Origin: Reclinomonas americana ATCC 50394
Taxonomy: Eukaryota > Jakobida > Jakobea > Jakobida
Assembly (NCBI GenBank): GCA_048213135.1
Contig: PS015039.1
Coordinates: 39,663-103,662, forward strand
Length of the DNA: 64,000 nt
Direction: 5' to 3'
The notes beneath the pieces are model-generated. The model had not been told where the DNA came from. It saw only the letters and a program-made list of their open reading frames with translations, and ran no database searches. Below are positions 23,831-40,015 of this stretch, in pieces; the first letter of the stretch is position 1; every line of letters starts with the position of its first letter. The position numbers and the translations under genes were made by a program.

Positions 23831-25987
23831 GTCTCTGTCTCTGTGTCTCACTCACGCACTCACAATTCCTCTCGCACGTTTTTTCACATTGAGAATCACG
23901 ATGCACAAGACACACTACTCACCCTCACTCTCTTCCCTCTTCTCCTCTCTCCTCCCTCGTGTCTTATTCGACACTGCCGCCTGCTGAACAGGAATGTGCA
24001 CCTTTCTATATCGGGTAATGAGCGCGTCCCCACGAACACCTCTCTCTTTCCCCTCTCTCTCTTCCCCCTCCTTCTTCTTCCCCTCTCTCCTTCTCCTCTC
24101 CTCTCTTTCTCCTCCCACTCATCATCATCATCATCATCACTCGATATCGCCGTCTTGCTTTATTCGTGCAGTTCGCGCGGCCACTCCACCGACTCCAGCA
24201 CCAGCACCAGCACCACCAGACGACGGCCTCTCATCCCTCAGCCTGCCCAGTGCGTCTCCCCTCCCCATTCCCTCCCTCCCTCCCCCTTCTCCCCTCTCAT
24301 CTCCTCATACAAACAAGGTTCCAAGCTGCTCCTGGAATCCACCGAACACAGCCCACTGACAATCGGCCTACTGGCCCTGTTCGCCGTCACCACCATTGGC
24401 CTACTGGTGTACGTTCTGCGACAGGCGCAGCAGAGGGGCGGATGCAGCAGAGCGTCGATCACCTCCTCCACGCCTGTGACCCCCGACGCAGAACCACAGT
24501 TGCAATGGTGGCGGGCGGCAATGTGTCTCGTGCTCGCAGTGGTGGTGGCGACGGCGTTGCTGGCGCCCATGATGCCGGAGCTGCTGGCCACGCAGGTGTG
24601 CCCGGCCGTCAATAGCATGGATCTGAACGATTCGCGCGGCCTGCCCGACAAGGCGCACTCGTCGCCCGACGGCAGCGCCCGCTCCACGCACTGTCACCAG
24701 AGCGACGAGGTGAGCACGGGCATTGTGGAGTGGCCGAAGTTGCCCACGGCCGCCGGCGTCCGAGTGCTCATGTCGGTGGACGCGGGGCGCATCGAGCGGC
24801 AACCGCCAGTGTCGCTCCTCTCCAACGCACAGCTCGGCTCGCTCGATCACCTGGTGACGCTATTTGAGTCGACGTATTGCGGCGACGACGTCTGCCACGT
24901 GTGGTCGCTGCCGCAGCACTACTGGACCACGTCGCGTGCCGAGGTGCTGGACGACGTCTCCCTCGACCGCCGGCCCTGCATCTGTGAGCAGCCGACCGAC
25001 ACGGGTCGCACCGTGCAGCTGCTGTCGTTTGCGCAGGCGACGGTGGTGATTCACGACAATGGCAGCGGCCGCTTCTTGTGGCGCAGCGATCGCGCCTCCG
25101 GACCGCAGCAGCTGACGGCGTTCCACGCCGAGCTCGTCACGCCCGTGGACTACGTACCGTGGCGGCTGCCGTCGCGCCGCCATCACCGGCGCCTCGTGAA
25201 TCTCTGCTTGAACTGGAGCCGTCCGTGGCAGCACTTTCTCATGCTGCAACTCGGACACGTGCACCTGGCCGCCGAGCACTTTCACGACGCGTCGTGGCTG
25301 GTCGGCTCGCGCGAGTCCCGCGCCCTGCTCTTGTGGGCGTTGGGGGCGGCCGGCGTGCGCTTCGATGCACGCAACGTGCACCTGTGTCACACCGAGGAGA
25401 CGCGCGGCAGCACGCTGGTGCACACGGCCGACGAGATGCTGCTGATGGGCGAGTTCCCGCTGTGGCCGCCCGACTATCCCAGTCGCACGGTGCTGGAGAG
25501 CACGCGCGCCCTCTTTCACGATGCGTCAGTGCCGCACCGCACCACGTGCACGGTGCTGTACCTGGCACGGCGCGCCGGCACCAAGGGCATGCGCAGCGCC
25601 ACGCGCTACCTCGACGCTGAGTTGGAGCAGTTGCTGTTGCGGAGGCTGCGCGAGGCGCTGCCGGCGCACTGCACCGTGACGGTGTTTGAGGGCGCCACGG
25701 GCGGATCGCTGTCGTCGACGCAGCAGGCCGACGTTGCCACGCTGTTTGCCAGCGCCTCGGCCATTGTCGGACCGCACGGCGGCGCCTTTGCCAACATGCT
25801 GTACTGCCGGCCTGATACGCTGGTGGTCGAGTTTGCCGATCCGAAACAGTGGACCGGCTACTGGCACGTGGCGCAGGCGCTCGGCTTGCCGCATCGGTAT
25901 GTGCTGGTGAGGCCGGATGGGAGGGGGGTGTTTCGGTATTTGCCGGTGGAGGAGATTGTCGGGGAGATTGCCAAGAGTGTTAGATAA
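23617..25987 (+). CDS. GT61-family glycosyltransferase (632 aa, four exons)
   Basis: Exons are 23617-23744, 23992-24014 (a 23-nt micro-exon), 24172-24249 and 24318-25987, adding to 633 codons. The N-terminus has a signal anchor (RLWPSVATLLLLLMTALAV) and then a Pro/Ala-rich stalk. Two further hydrophobic segments follow (LTIGLLALFAVTTIGLLVYV and about 25 residues later AAMCLVLAVVVATALLAPMM). The catalytic part ends with the GT61/DUF563 signature (ASAIVGPHGGAFANMLYCRP, then VVEF), as in EOGT and plant xylosyl- or arabinosyltransferases. A Golgi or ER lumenal enzyme transferring a sugar to protein or glycan is likely; donor and acceptor cannot be read from sequence. GC-rich third positions. The neighbour downstream is convergent. 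Confidence 0.8.
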
Positions 25988-27598
25988 GTAAAGGAGTAAG
26001 TAATGGGAAAGGGAAGGGAGGTTAAAGGGAAAGGGTGAAGGGGGGAAGGGTGGTGGGGGAAGGCGAAGAAAAGGGTGAAGGCAAAGGGGGTCGGGGGAAG
26101 AAGGGAACGGTGGTGGAGGCAAAATGGTGAGCGAAGACAAAGGGAAGACTGGGAGAGGTGATTGCAAACGGGCGAAGGTCAAGTGGTTGAAGACACAGAG
26201 GTGAAGAATGAAGAGAAGCGAAGGCAACGGAGTGAATGCATAGTGGAGAGGTGAAGAAATGGTGAAAGCAAAGGAATGAAGGGTGAAGGCGAAGAGCGTA
26301 TGCAAAGAGGTAATAGTAATGGAGAGAGACATTAGAAGGGCGAAAGCTGTGATGGTGGCATCCCAGCATGGAGTGCGCGTGCGCGTGGCAATGCAGTCGC
26401 TGGCCACACCCATTTCGACTCTTGGATTGGCGGAGTATGGCAAAAAAAGGTGATGACAGAGGAGCGAAGAGGACAAGATGGAGGAGTGAAGGCAACGAGG
26501 GCGAATGGGTGAGCGACGAGCAAAACAGAGAAATGTGCAGACAACGGGGCGAGTAATGGAGAGGACTGGAGGCAAGGATGAAAGCAACTGGCAAATGTAC
26601 GAAAATAAAAGCAAAGATCTTTGCAAAGCAAAGGGGGGAGGACAGCAGGATGAAGGCAGAGGAAAGAAGGCACAGGAGCAAAAAGATGAAATGGGCATCG
26701 CTATTCGGCGTAGGCAAATGGCTGAAGTGGTAATGAAGCAGTGGGCAAAGAAATGAGTTGGAGTGATTGCAAAGAGAAAAAGAAAGAGAGAAAGAGAGAA
26801 ACGAGGGACAGGTAGAGGGAGCGAGAGAAGTAGGAATGCAAACACAGGGAATCGGCAGCGAGCAAAGGATGGAGACAGAAAGAAGAGAAAGCCAGAGGGG
26901 AGAAGCGTAAGGGACAGGTAAGGGGTGAAGGCAAGGAGAGGAGACTACCGTGGGTTGCAGACTTGGCAGCGGGCAAAGAAAAGAGTTGGAGTGATTGCAA
27001 ACAGAAAAAGAGAGAGAGAGAGACAGGCAAGATGGAGAGAAAAGTGCAGAGTGAGAAGTAGGAATGCAAACACAGGGAATCGGCAGCGAGCAAAGGATGG
27101 AGACAGAAAGAAGAGAAAGCCCTGAGGGGAGAAGCGTAAGGGACAAGTAAGGGGTGAAGGCAGAAGGGGTGACAGCCGTGGGGAGAAGACTTGGCAGTGG
27201 GCAAAGAAAAGAGTCGGAGTGATTGCAAACAGAAAAAGAGAAAAACAGCGAGAGAAAGCGAGTGAAATGCAGAGAGAGAAGAAGGAACAGGGATTTGGCA
27301 GCGAGTAAAGGATGGAGACAGAAAGAAGAGGAAGCCAGAGAAGGGATGCGAGGGGGGGGGGCGGAGAATGGAACATGACCCACCCGAGAAGCATCACGGC
27401 TTGCAATCGAAGGATTAGGAAGTCTTGTGGTAAGAGAAGCGCCCTCCAACGATGAGTGCCTGTGATCCTTTGCTCTCACAAGCTCAACCAAGAATCGTGA
27501 ACGTCGTTAAAGGAGTAGCGATAAATGCCTGCTGTTCTCCGTGAGTTGTTGCGCGTTAGCAATCAATCACCCTTCACCCACGCACCTTTCATTTCCCG
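25988..27598. repeat. Purine-rich intergenic region with minisatellite
   Basis: A GGGAAGG/GTGAAGGCAAAG-rich stretch lies between two convergent genes. From about 26755 to 27340 it contains three imperfect direct repeats of about 230 bp, each with GGAGTGATTGCAAA, GGCAGCGAG and AGGATGGAGACAGAAAG elements. The long - strand frame here is repetitive SLC/HPL-type sequence and not a gene. Confidence 0.8.
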
Positions 27599-32230
<4,632 letters not shown>

Positions 32231-32312
32231 CGTCGCACACAAAAAAAACTAAAAAGAGCAATGACATCACATTGTCACTCTTCCACTCACTCACTCACAA
32301 AACGAACTCACC
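32231..32312. promoter_or_regulatory. Bidirectional intergenic region, 82 bp
   Basis: This is the whole space between the lipoate ligase start codon (32230, -) and the ankyrin gene start codon (32313, +). It contains an A-rich run (32240-32249) and TGACATCA (32263-32270), a CRE/AP-1-like octamer. Both 5' UTRs and promoters must fit here unless first non-coding exons exist. Confidence 0.6.
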
Positions 32313-34798
32313 ATGTCTGCGTCCTCCTCAGAGGCCGATGACACTGAGAGGTACGTCTCTCATTGCTCGTTAACTGCACTGACACACACACACAATCTCT
32401 CACACTTTCTCACACTCTCTCTCACTCTCACACTCACTCACACACTCACACACACACACACACTCTCTCTCTCACTCACTCACTCACTCACTCACTCACT
32501 CACTCACACACTCACACACTCTCTCACTCACACACTCTCTCACTCACTCGCCCACTATCTCTCTCTCTCTCTCTCTCTCTTTCACTCACTCCCTCACTCA
32601 TTCATTCACTCACTCACTCACTCACTCACTCACTCACTCACTCACTCACTCACTCACTCACTCTCTCTCTCTCACTCGCTCACTCACTCACTCACTCACT
32701 CTTTCCCTTCTCCCTCCCTTCTCTCTCTCGCTCTCTCTCACTCTCACACACACTCATTCTTTCTCCTTCTCTCTCTCTCGCTCACACACTGTTTCTCGCT
32801 CACTCACTCACCCTTCCCCTCCCTGCGCACACCCCTTCCCTCCTTGCTCTCTNNNNNNNNNNNNNNNNNNNNNNNNNNNNNNNNNNNNNNNNNNNNNNNN
32901 NNNNNNNNNNNNNNNNNNNNNNNNNNNNNNNNNNNNNNNNNNNNNNNNNNNNNNNNNNNNNNNNNNNNNNNNNNNNNNNNNNNNNNNNNNNNNNNNNNNN
33001 NNNNNNNNNNNNNNNNNNNNNNNNNNNNNNNNNNNGCTCACTCGCTTGCTCTCTCATCGCGTTGGTTTCTCAGTGAAACCGCGTTGGATTGTGCGCTGGA
33101 ATACAACGATGAGGATATGGTTGGTGTTTGTGGATTGCTCTGACTGCGTCTCTCTCTCCCTCCTCCATCACCTTCCTCCTCGACTTCTGCCTCTATTCGT
33201 TGCCCTGTGTATATCCCAGCATCGCTTTCAGGTTCTCTCTTCATTGCTGTCTCTCTCCTTCTCTTCTCTTTCTCTCCTTTCGTCTTTTGTTGTTTTTCCT
33301 CGTGCCCTCTTCATAGCTTTCTCTCTCTCTCTCACCCTGTTCCTCGCCTTCAGTCTCATCTATCGCTCTGCTACAACTTCTCTCTTTTTCTCGCCTTCTA
33401 TCTCCCTGCTCCTTGCCTGCTGCTTTCTTTGTCTTTTTTTGCTGACTCCTTCCTTCCGTCTCCCTCCCTTCCCCCGCCAGCCCTCCTTCCCTCCCCTTTC
33501 TCTCTCTCTCTCTGTGCTCCTACCTGCTTTTCCATTTGTCTCTCTCCCTTCCCCCACTCTCCCTCACCTTCTTCCCCCACCCATCGCCCTTTCGTCTCAC
33601 CTCCTTCTCTCCCCTTTCAGGTCCGCCTGCTCCTCTCCTCACCACTGTGCGACCCGATGCTCTACGACTCGCTCTTCAAGGCCATTGTCAGTTGCAGTCC
33701 CTCCATGGTGCAGCTGCTGCTGAGCGATTCACGGTACTCTTGATTCTCTGCCTCGCCCTTTCGTCGTCCTTCATCTCACTCGACTGGTCAGGGTCAATCC
33801 GGCGGCCACGATCGACTGCGGCGTGGACGAGCTAGAGGTGACGGTGCTGAGTGTGGCGGCTGGTCGTGATCGACCGGCCATGGTGACGCTGCTGCTGGCC
33901 GATCCGCGGGTGGACCCGGCAGCGGAGAATAGGTGCGTGCGTGCGTGTGTATGTATGTATGCATGTATGCATGTATGTATGTGTATGTGTGTGTATGTGT
34001 GTGTGTGTGTGTGTGTGTGTTCGTGTGTGTGTGTATGTGTGTGTGTGTGTGCGTGTGTGTGAATGCGTGCATCTTTGATTGTGCGAGAGAAAGACTGAGA
34101 GAGTTTGTCGGATTGGTATTGTGCCTTTGATTTATCGCTCACTTCTTCGTACGCAGCTGTGCCCTGTCTGCGGCGGCACGCGCTGGCTCGGTGGAATGCA
34201 TGGGCCTGCTCATGTCGGACCATCGTGCAAATCCGGCGGCAGTCGATGTGCAGTCGTACACGGTGGTGGAGAGGGCGGCCGAGGGCGGCTCGGTGGAGAT
34301 TTTGAAAATGCTGCGCGCGGATCCGCGAGTGGACTTTATTGGTGCGTTCATTCGCATACACGACCCTTCCCCACCCTTTCCCCTAAACCCACCTCCTCCG
34401 CCACAGGAGCCGCACAAAAGGCGCTTTATCTGGCCGCGCAGGGATTCCACGCCGACGCGGTGCGCTACTTGCTCGAACAGGGACTGGAGGACGGGGAGGA
34501 CGATCTGGCGCTGGCGGCGGCGGCGGCCCCACCACCGCGCGGCCTGACTCGCGATTTCCCCAAGCGCATCAGCGACGGCTCGAAGATTGTGCGCCTGCTG
34601 GCCATGACGCACTCCTCGCTGCGTGATCCGGATGTGGATGCGGAGATGCCGTGGCCCACATCACCACTGGTTCGCTTTCCGATTCCCTACTTTTCCCTTC
34701 TCTCTCTCGGTCTCTTTCTTCAAGTAGATCACTTGTGCTCCTCGTCCTGTCCCTCCATTAGAGATACAGGGCCAGAGACAGGTAGAGAGTGTGTGTGA
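32313..34798 (+). CDS. Ankyrin-repeat protein (304 aa, six exons)
   Basis: Exons are 32313-32350, 33074-33119, 33621-33733, 33792-33932, 34157-34341 and 34407-34798, adding to 305 codons in consistent phase. After MSASSSEADDTE, ankyrin-like units follow: DMVRLLLSSPLCDP, SMVQLLLSDSRVNPAA, AMVTLLLADPRVDPAA, VECMGLLMSDHRANPAA, VEILKMLRADPRVD and HADAVRYLLEQGL. The repeats are degenerate in the TPLHxA helix. The C-terminal exon has an Ala/Pro linker and a hydrophobic tail running into repeat-like DNA, so the true last residues are uncertain; a donor near 34668 is possible. Likely a protein-protein interaction scaffold. No other domain seen. Confidence 0.75.
32380..33056. repeat. CACTCA microsatellite with N-gap 32853-33035
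   Basis: A CTCA/CT/CACA repeat array fills intron 1 of the ankyrin gene. Introns 2 and 4 of the same gene are also simple: intron 2 is CT-rich, and intron 4 has a TGTATG/GT run at about 33945-34070. Confidence 0.85.
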
Positions 34799-35445
34799 AG
34801 AAGAACGACAACTGCAGAGAAAGAATGAGAGTGCACAACCAGATCACCGTGCTCCTCGTGGTCAGAGAGAGAGAGAGAGAGAGATGAAGAATAAGAACTA
34901 CAACAGAGAGAGAATGCGAGTGCAGAGCCAGATCAGGATGCTCTTCGTGGTCAGAAAGAGAGAGAGATTCTGAAGAAGAAGAGCACGAACAACAACAGAG
35001 AGAGAATCAGAGTGCAGAGCCAGATCAGCATGCTCGTTGTCCTGTCCCTCCATTAGAGACGCAAGGCCAGAGAGAGAGAGAGAGAGAGAGNNNNNNNNNN
35101 NNNNNNNNNNNNNNNNNNNNNNNNNNNNNNNNNNNNNNNNNNNNNNNNNNNNNNNNNNNNNNNNNNNNNNNNNNNNNNNNNNNNNNNNNNNNNNNNNNNN
35201 NNNNNNNNNNNNNNNNNNNNNNNNAAAGGGATGTGCAGGAGTGGAAACGGGGAAAGGGATGTGCAGAATGAAGGGAGATTTAGGCTTTATGAACGATGGG
35301 GAGAGGCAGAGTCATGGGCGCGGAAGCAGCTGAAGATGCAATCGAGTGTGGAGACTGCCATGTTCTGAGAACGTTTTCCACACGAGATAGAAAGCAGATA
35401 CGCGCACCCAGACCTCAGAACAGGACTTCGTTGTTTCGTCCCACC
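34799..35445. other. Intergenic region with GAGA-rich repeats and N-gap 35091-35224
   Basis: Four imperfect units of about 100 bp (34720-35070) share a GTGCAGAGCCAGATCA core or a CTGTCCCTCCATTAGAGA core. The first unit overlaps the end of the ankyrin coding sequence. After the gap there is a short AAAGGGATGTGCAG duplication (35225-35270). No exon is visible before the S28 start. Confidence 0.6.
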
Positions 35446-35888
35446 ATGACAACTTTTGTCATTTTCTCCGAGTCACACTCAATGTCGCGCGCCTTGATCA
35501 TTGCCGCACTGATCGCCCTCCTGGTGCTCTCAGTCGCCACAGTGGACGCTCGTCGTTCACGCTCAGACGATGAGGTGAGAGAGGAGGAGAGAGAGAGAAG
35601 AGAAGAGAGGAGAGAAAAGAGAGAGAGAAGAGTGTGTGAGTGAGGGTGTGTGCAGGTGTGTGTGTTTGACTGTGAGTGAGAGAGAAGAGTGTGTGTGTGA
35701 GAGAGAGAGCATGCACTGAGCGATAGTGTGTGTGCATGTGTGTGTTTGACAGAGTGTGCGTGTTGAGAAGAAGGTTGTGTGTGTGTGTGTGTGTGAGAGA
35801 GAGAAAGAGAGAGTGAGAGAGACAAGCTGCACACACGCTGCATTCACATACTTGCACACATGCACACACACATGCTCACACTCACCTC

Positions 35889-35934
<46 letters not shown>

Positions 35935-38900
35935 NNNNNNNNNNNNNNNNNNNNNNNNNNNNNNNNNNNNNNNNNNNNNNNNNNNNNNNNNNNNNNNNNN
36001 NNNNNNNNNNNNNNNNNNNNNNNNNNNNNNNNNNNNNNNNNNNNNNNNNNNNNNTCTCTCTCTCTCTCTCTCTCTCTCTCCCTCCAGTGTGTTTGCATGC
36101 AGTGACCCCCTCTTGATTTTCCGCATTTTGTTCAACTTTTTTTGTGTTTTTTCCCCCTCCAGGTTGGATCACTTCAACGCGCTTGACACGCGTACGTACC
36201 AGCAGCGCTACTATGTGAACACGCAGTTTTGGACGAGCAAGAGCAATCCGGTGTTTTGTTGCGTGATCGGGATGGGAGATGCGAAGATTCGATGGGGGGT
36301 GTGAGGGGAAGAGCTTGGTGTGGAAAGGGTATTATGCATGTGCTGTAGAGCGGGTATGCATACTCTCGCCCCCTCGCTCTCCTTTGCTCCAATGTCGCTC
36401 TCCTTGGCTCCATGTCGCTCTCTCCTTGGCTCCATGCCGCTCTCTCCTTGGCTCCATGTCGCCCCCTCCTTTGCTCCATGTCGCTCTCTCCTTGGCTCCA
36501 TGTCGCTCTCTCCTTGGCTCCATGACGCCCTCTCCTTGGCTCCATGCCGCTCTCTCCTTGGCTCCATGTCGCTCTCGCCTTGGCTCCATATCGCTCTCTC
36601 CTTTGCTTCATGTCGCTCTCTCCTTGGCTCCATGACGCTCTCTCCTCGGCTCCATGTCGCTCTCCTAGGCTCCGCGTCGCTCTCCGTGTCGCTCTCCCTC
36701 TCGCTCCGTGTCGCTCTCCCTCTCGCTCCGTGTCGCTCTCCCTCTCGCTCCGTGTCGCTCTCCCTCGCTCCGTGTCGCTCTCCCTCTCGGTCCGTGTCGC
36801 TCTCCCTCGCTCCGTGTCGCTCTCCCACTCGCTCCGTGTCGCTCTCCCACTCGCTCCGTGTCGCTCTCCCACTCGCTCCGTGTCGCTCTCCCACTCGCTC
36901 CGTGTCGCTCTCCCACTCGCTCCGTGTCGCTCTCCCACTCGCTCCATGTCGCTCTCTCCTTGGCTCCATGGCGCTCTCCTCTTGGTTCCATGTCGCTCTC
37001 TCTTTTGCTCCATGTCGCTCTCTCGACTCGCTTCCCGTGTCACGCTCTCTCCTTTGCTCCATGTCGCTCTCTCCTTGGCCCTCATGTCGCTCTCTCCTTG
37101 GCCCTCATGTCGCTCTCTCCTTGGCCCTCATGTCGCTCTCTCCTCGCTCCCTGTGCCGCTCTCCTCTTGGCTCCATGTCGCTCTCCCCTCGCTCTTGCTC
37201 CTCTTTGCCCTTTACATCTCCTTGTCTCTCACCCTCACTCACCTCCCTTGCAGTGTTCATCGGCGGCGAGGGCCCTCTGGCCACCAAGTGGGTGTCGCAG
37301 GGCTTGATGTACGACTTGGCGCAGGTGTGTCTTTTTATTGATACCTTCACCGCGCTTCCTTCTGCTGACCCCCGTGCGCAGAAATACGGCGCCATGTTGG
37401 TGGCCGTCGAGCACCGGTGAGTTACACGCGTCATTCTCACACCTCGCAGCATTTATGCTCACCCTCCGTCTCCACAGCTACTACGGCAAGAGCAACCCCG
37501 TGTCCGACCTCTCCACCCCGAACATGCAGTGGCTGTCGAGCAAGCAGGCGTTGCGTCCTTTTCCACCAACCTCTCCTGTCCGTTCCTCTTTTTAAATCCC
37601 CCTGTCTCCACGCAGCCTGTACGACCTCGCCAACTTCCAGCAGACCATGACGTCGCAGTGGGGTGCCGACGGAGTTTCGTCCACCTCAACTCTCCCCTTA
37701 CCTTCCCTCCTTCCCTCACCCATCCCCCGACAGGCCAAGTGGGTGGCCTTTGGCGGCAGCTACCCCGGCAACCTGGCGGCCTGGTACCGCCTCAAGTTCC
37801 CCAACCTGGTGGTCGGCTCGGTGGCGGCCTCGGCGCCCGTCAACGCCAAGCTCGACTATTTCGAGTACTACCAGGTCATGCAGGCGACCCTCGGCACCAC
37901 CTGCGCCCCGCTCTACAACATTGCCATTACCACCATTGGCAACCTGCTGACCAGCGACAGTGGTCGTCAGCAGCTGGCTGTTGCGTGTGTGTAGACAAAG
38001 AAGAGAGTGTGGAGAACTGATGTCTGTCGTGTCACAGTCCAAGTTCATGACGTGCGCGCCCATCACCGACCCGGCGCTGTTCGCCTATGCCATGATTGTG
38101 AGTCAAAAATGTGAAGATCTCTGTGTGTTCCACTCCTCATTGCCCTCTGCAGGACCCGGCGGCCGAGGCCGTGCAGTACGACAACCCCCCGTCGTTCCCC
38201 GTCGGCGCCTTCTGCAAGCAGTTTGAGCTTTCGCAGTGGTGCGTCTTGCGAGTCCCTGCGTTGCTCTGTCACTGCTTACACTTTGTTGCAGGGATGAGGT
38301 CACCAACCTCAGCATCCTCGTCCAGAACTCGCTGAAGCAGCAAGGAGTTGCGTGCGTTACTTCTGGCACATGTAATCGAGATTCTCACCCTTTCCCCCAC
38401 CCCACAGCTGCCATGCCTCGACATTGACATGTTTGCCGACCTGCGCAACACCACCGTCTCCATGTCGAACGCCCGTCCGTGGTACTGGCAAAAGTGCACC
38501 GAGTTTGGCTACTTTAAGTTGCGGTGTGCGCATCATGTTCTCCGCTGCAGAGCAAGACTGACTCTCGTGTACACAAAGGAACGCTCGCCCCGGTGGCATT
38601 GTGTTGCCGCTGGTTGACGCCACGCTGCATGAGCGCTTCTGCCGCGGTGAGTCGATCCCCTTCCCACACTCCCACGCTTTCAACTAATCTCCTCCCGTCT
38701 CGCAGCGGCCTTTGGTGTGTACCCGCCGCCTGTGAATGACACCAACGCCTACTATGGTGGCCTCGAGTTTGGTGGCACCAACGTCTTTTGTTGCGTTCAG
38801 CCTCCTTCTCCATGAGAGTGTGTTCGTGTCGTGCTCACTGTCGAATGCAGTCACCAACGGCGACTACGATCCGTGGCACGCGCTGTCCATTCTGCAGCCG

Positions 38901-39041
38901 ATTCCCGCTCGCAACGTGCAGTCGTTTGTGTACACGGGTGCCGCTCACTGCGCGCCGCTGTACCAGAAGCAGGACAATGACCCGCCGTCGGTCACCCAGT
39001 GCCGCCAGCAGATTGACACGTTTGTCGGTGCTCTGCTGTGA
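35446..39041 (+). CDS. Serine carboxypeptidase S28 (prolyl carboxypeptidase / PRSS16-like)
   Basis: Exon 1 (35446-35574) encodes a signal peptide; the second Met (35482) gives MSRALIIAALIALLVLSV. Exons 2-14 are 36163-36257, 37254-37324, 37382-37416, 37478-37549, 37616-37673, 37734-37979, 38038-38097, 38153-38238, 38292-38346, 38408-38517, 38579-38646, 38706-38789 and 38851-39041. Motifs: RLDHFNALDTRTYQQRY, FIGGEGP, GGSYPG (nucleophile Ser), WYWQKCTEFGYF, NGDYDPWH (Asp) and GAAHCAPLY (His), a complete triad. Exons 1 and 2 do not join in phase, so a short exon is probably hidden in the gap 35935-36054. Expected to be a secreted or lysosomal protease cleaving after proline. Six of its introns use GTTGCG donors. 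Confidence 0.9.
36385..37200. repeat. 22-bp minisatellite in S28 intron 2
   Basis: About 36 tandem 22-bp units. Early units contain CTCCTTGGCTCCATGTCGCT, middle units (about 36670-36945) switch to a CCGTGTCGCTCTCCCTCTCG form, and the flank variants return after that. Because 22 is not a multiple of three, all frames stay open with a 22-residue period, creating long false frames on both strands. Confidence 0.9.
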
Positions 39042-39064
39042 GACGCGTGTCCCCCTGCTTTTGC

Positions 39065-40015
39065 CTATTTCTGAGCTGCGTGCATGAGAGCCGCAATGAA
39101 TCTCCAAGAATAACAACGAGCAATTACAAAGAGTGGTGTTGACGTCGTGGACACCAAATGAGGAGAAGCACGCAGAAGAGAGACGCTGCCTCTGCACACT
39201 CCACTGCGGCTCTCTCGCGCACACCGCATTGCAATCTCTTCTGTGCGCACATATCATGGAGTTCTCTAACAGCAATATTAATCACGTTGCATTCAGTTTG
39301 TTTGTGACCTGATGCCGGGGAAGAGAGAGAAAGCGAGGGAGGAGACGCTGCTTCTGCACACTCCTCTACGGCAATCTCTCACAAACCGCACTGCAACCTC
39401 CTCTGCATGCATATATCATGGAGTTCTCTAGCAGCAATCACGTTGCATTCAGTTTGTTTGCGACCTGATGCCGGGGAAGAGAGAGAAAGCGAGAGAACAG
39501 ACGCTGCCTCTGCACACTCCACACACAGCATTGCAATCTTCTCTGCGCATATACTATCATGGAGTTCTCTAACAGCAATCACGTTGCATTCAGTTTGTTT
39601 TTGACCCGATGCCGGGGAGGAGAGAGAAAGCGAGAGAGGAGACGCTGCCTCTGCACATTCGACTTCGACTCTCTTGCACACACCGCATTGTAATCTCTTC
39701 TGCACGAACAACAAGATGATTCTCTAACAGCTTGTTTTTGACCTGATGCCGGGAAGAGAGAGAAAGCGAGAGAAGACGCCGCCTCTGCACACTCCACGCA
39801 CAGCATTGCAATCTTCTCTGCGCATATACTATCATGGAGTTCTCTAACAGCAATCACGTTGCATTCAGTTTGTTTGTGACCTGATGCCGGAAGACGCCGC
39901 CTCTGCACACCCCACACACAGCATTGCAATCTCCTCTGCATGCACAACAAGGAGTTCTCTAACAGCAATCACGTTGCATTCAGTTTGTTTTTTGACCTAG
40001 TGCAGAGCCAACAAC
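39065..40015. repeat. Tandem repeats of about 115-160 bp downstream of S28
   Basis: Five to six units share GAGTTCTCTAACAGCAATCA, GTTGCATTCAGTTTGTTT, GACCTGATGCCGGG, AAGAGAGAGAAAGCGAG and GACGCTGCCTCTGCACAC elements (GTTGCATTCAG near 39286, 39443, 39583, 39861, 39973). Unit length varies and one unit is truncated. The array fills the space between two convergent genes; no coding potential is apparent. Confidence 0.85.

Noticed and set aside
26022-27491. 489-residue - strand frame rich in Leu/Ser/Cys/His
   Set aside because: It is the complement of purine-rich minisatellite DNA, and the repeats give the same peptide words three times. There are no domain features or splice context.
36174-37085. 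303-residue - strand frame with a 22-residue repeat (ERHGA... periodicity)
   Set aside because: It is the antisense of a 22-bp minisatellite inside the S28 intron; any 22-bp unit without stops keeps frames open with this period.
39065-40015. CRISPR array or CRISPR-like repeats
   Set aside because: Units are 115-160 bp with imperfect internal words and no short identical repeats separated by unique spacers. The genome is eukaryotic, with spliced genes.
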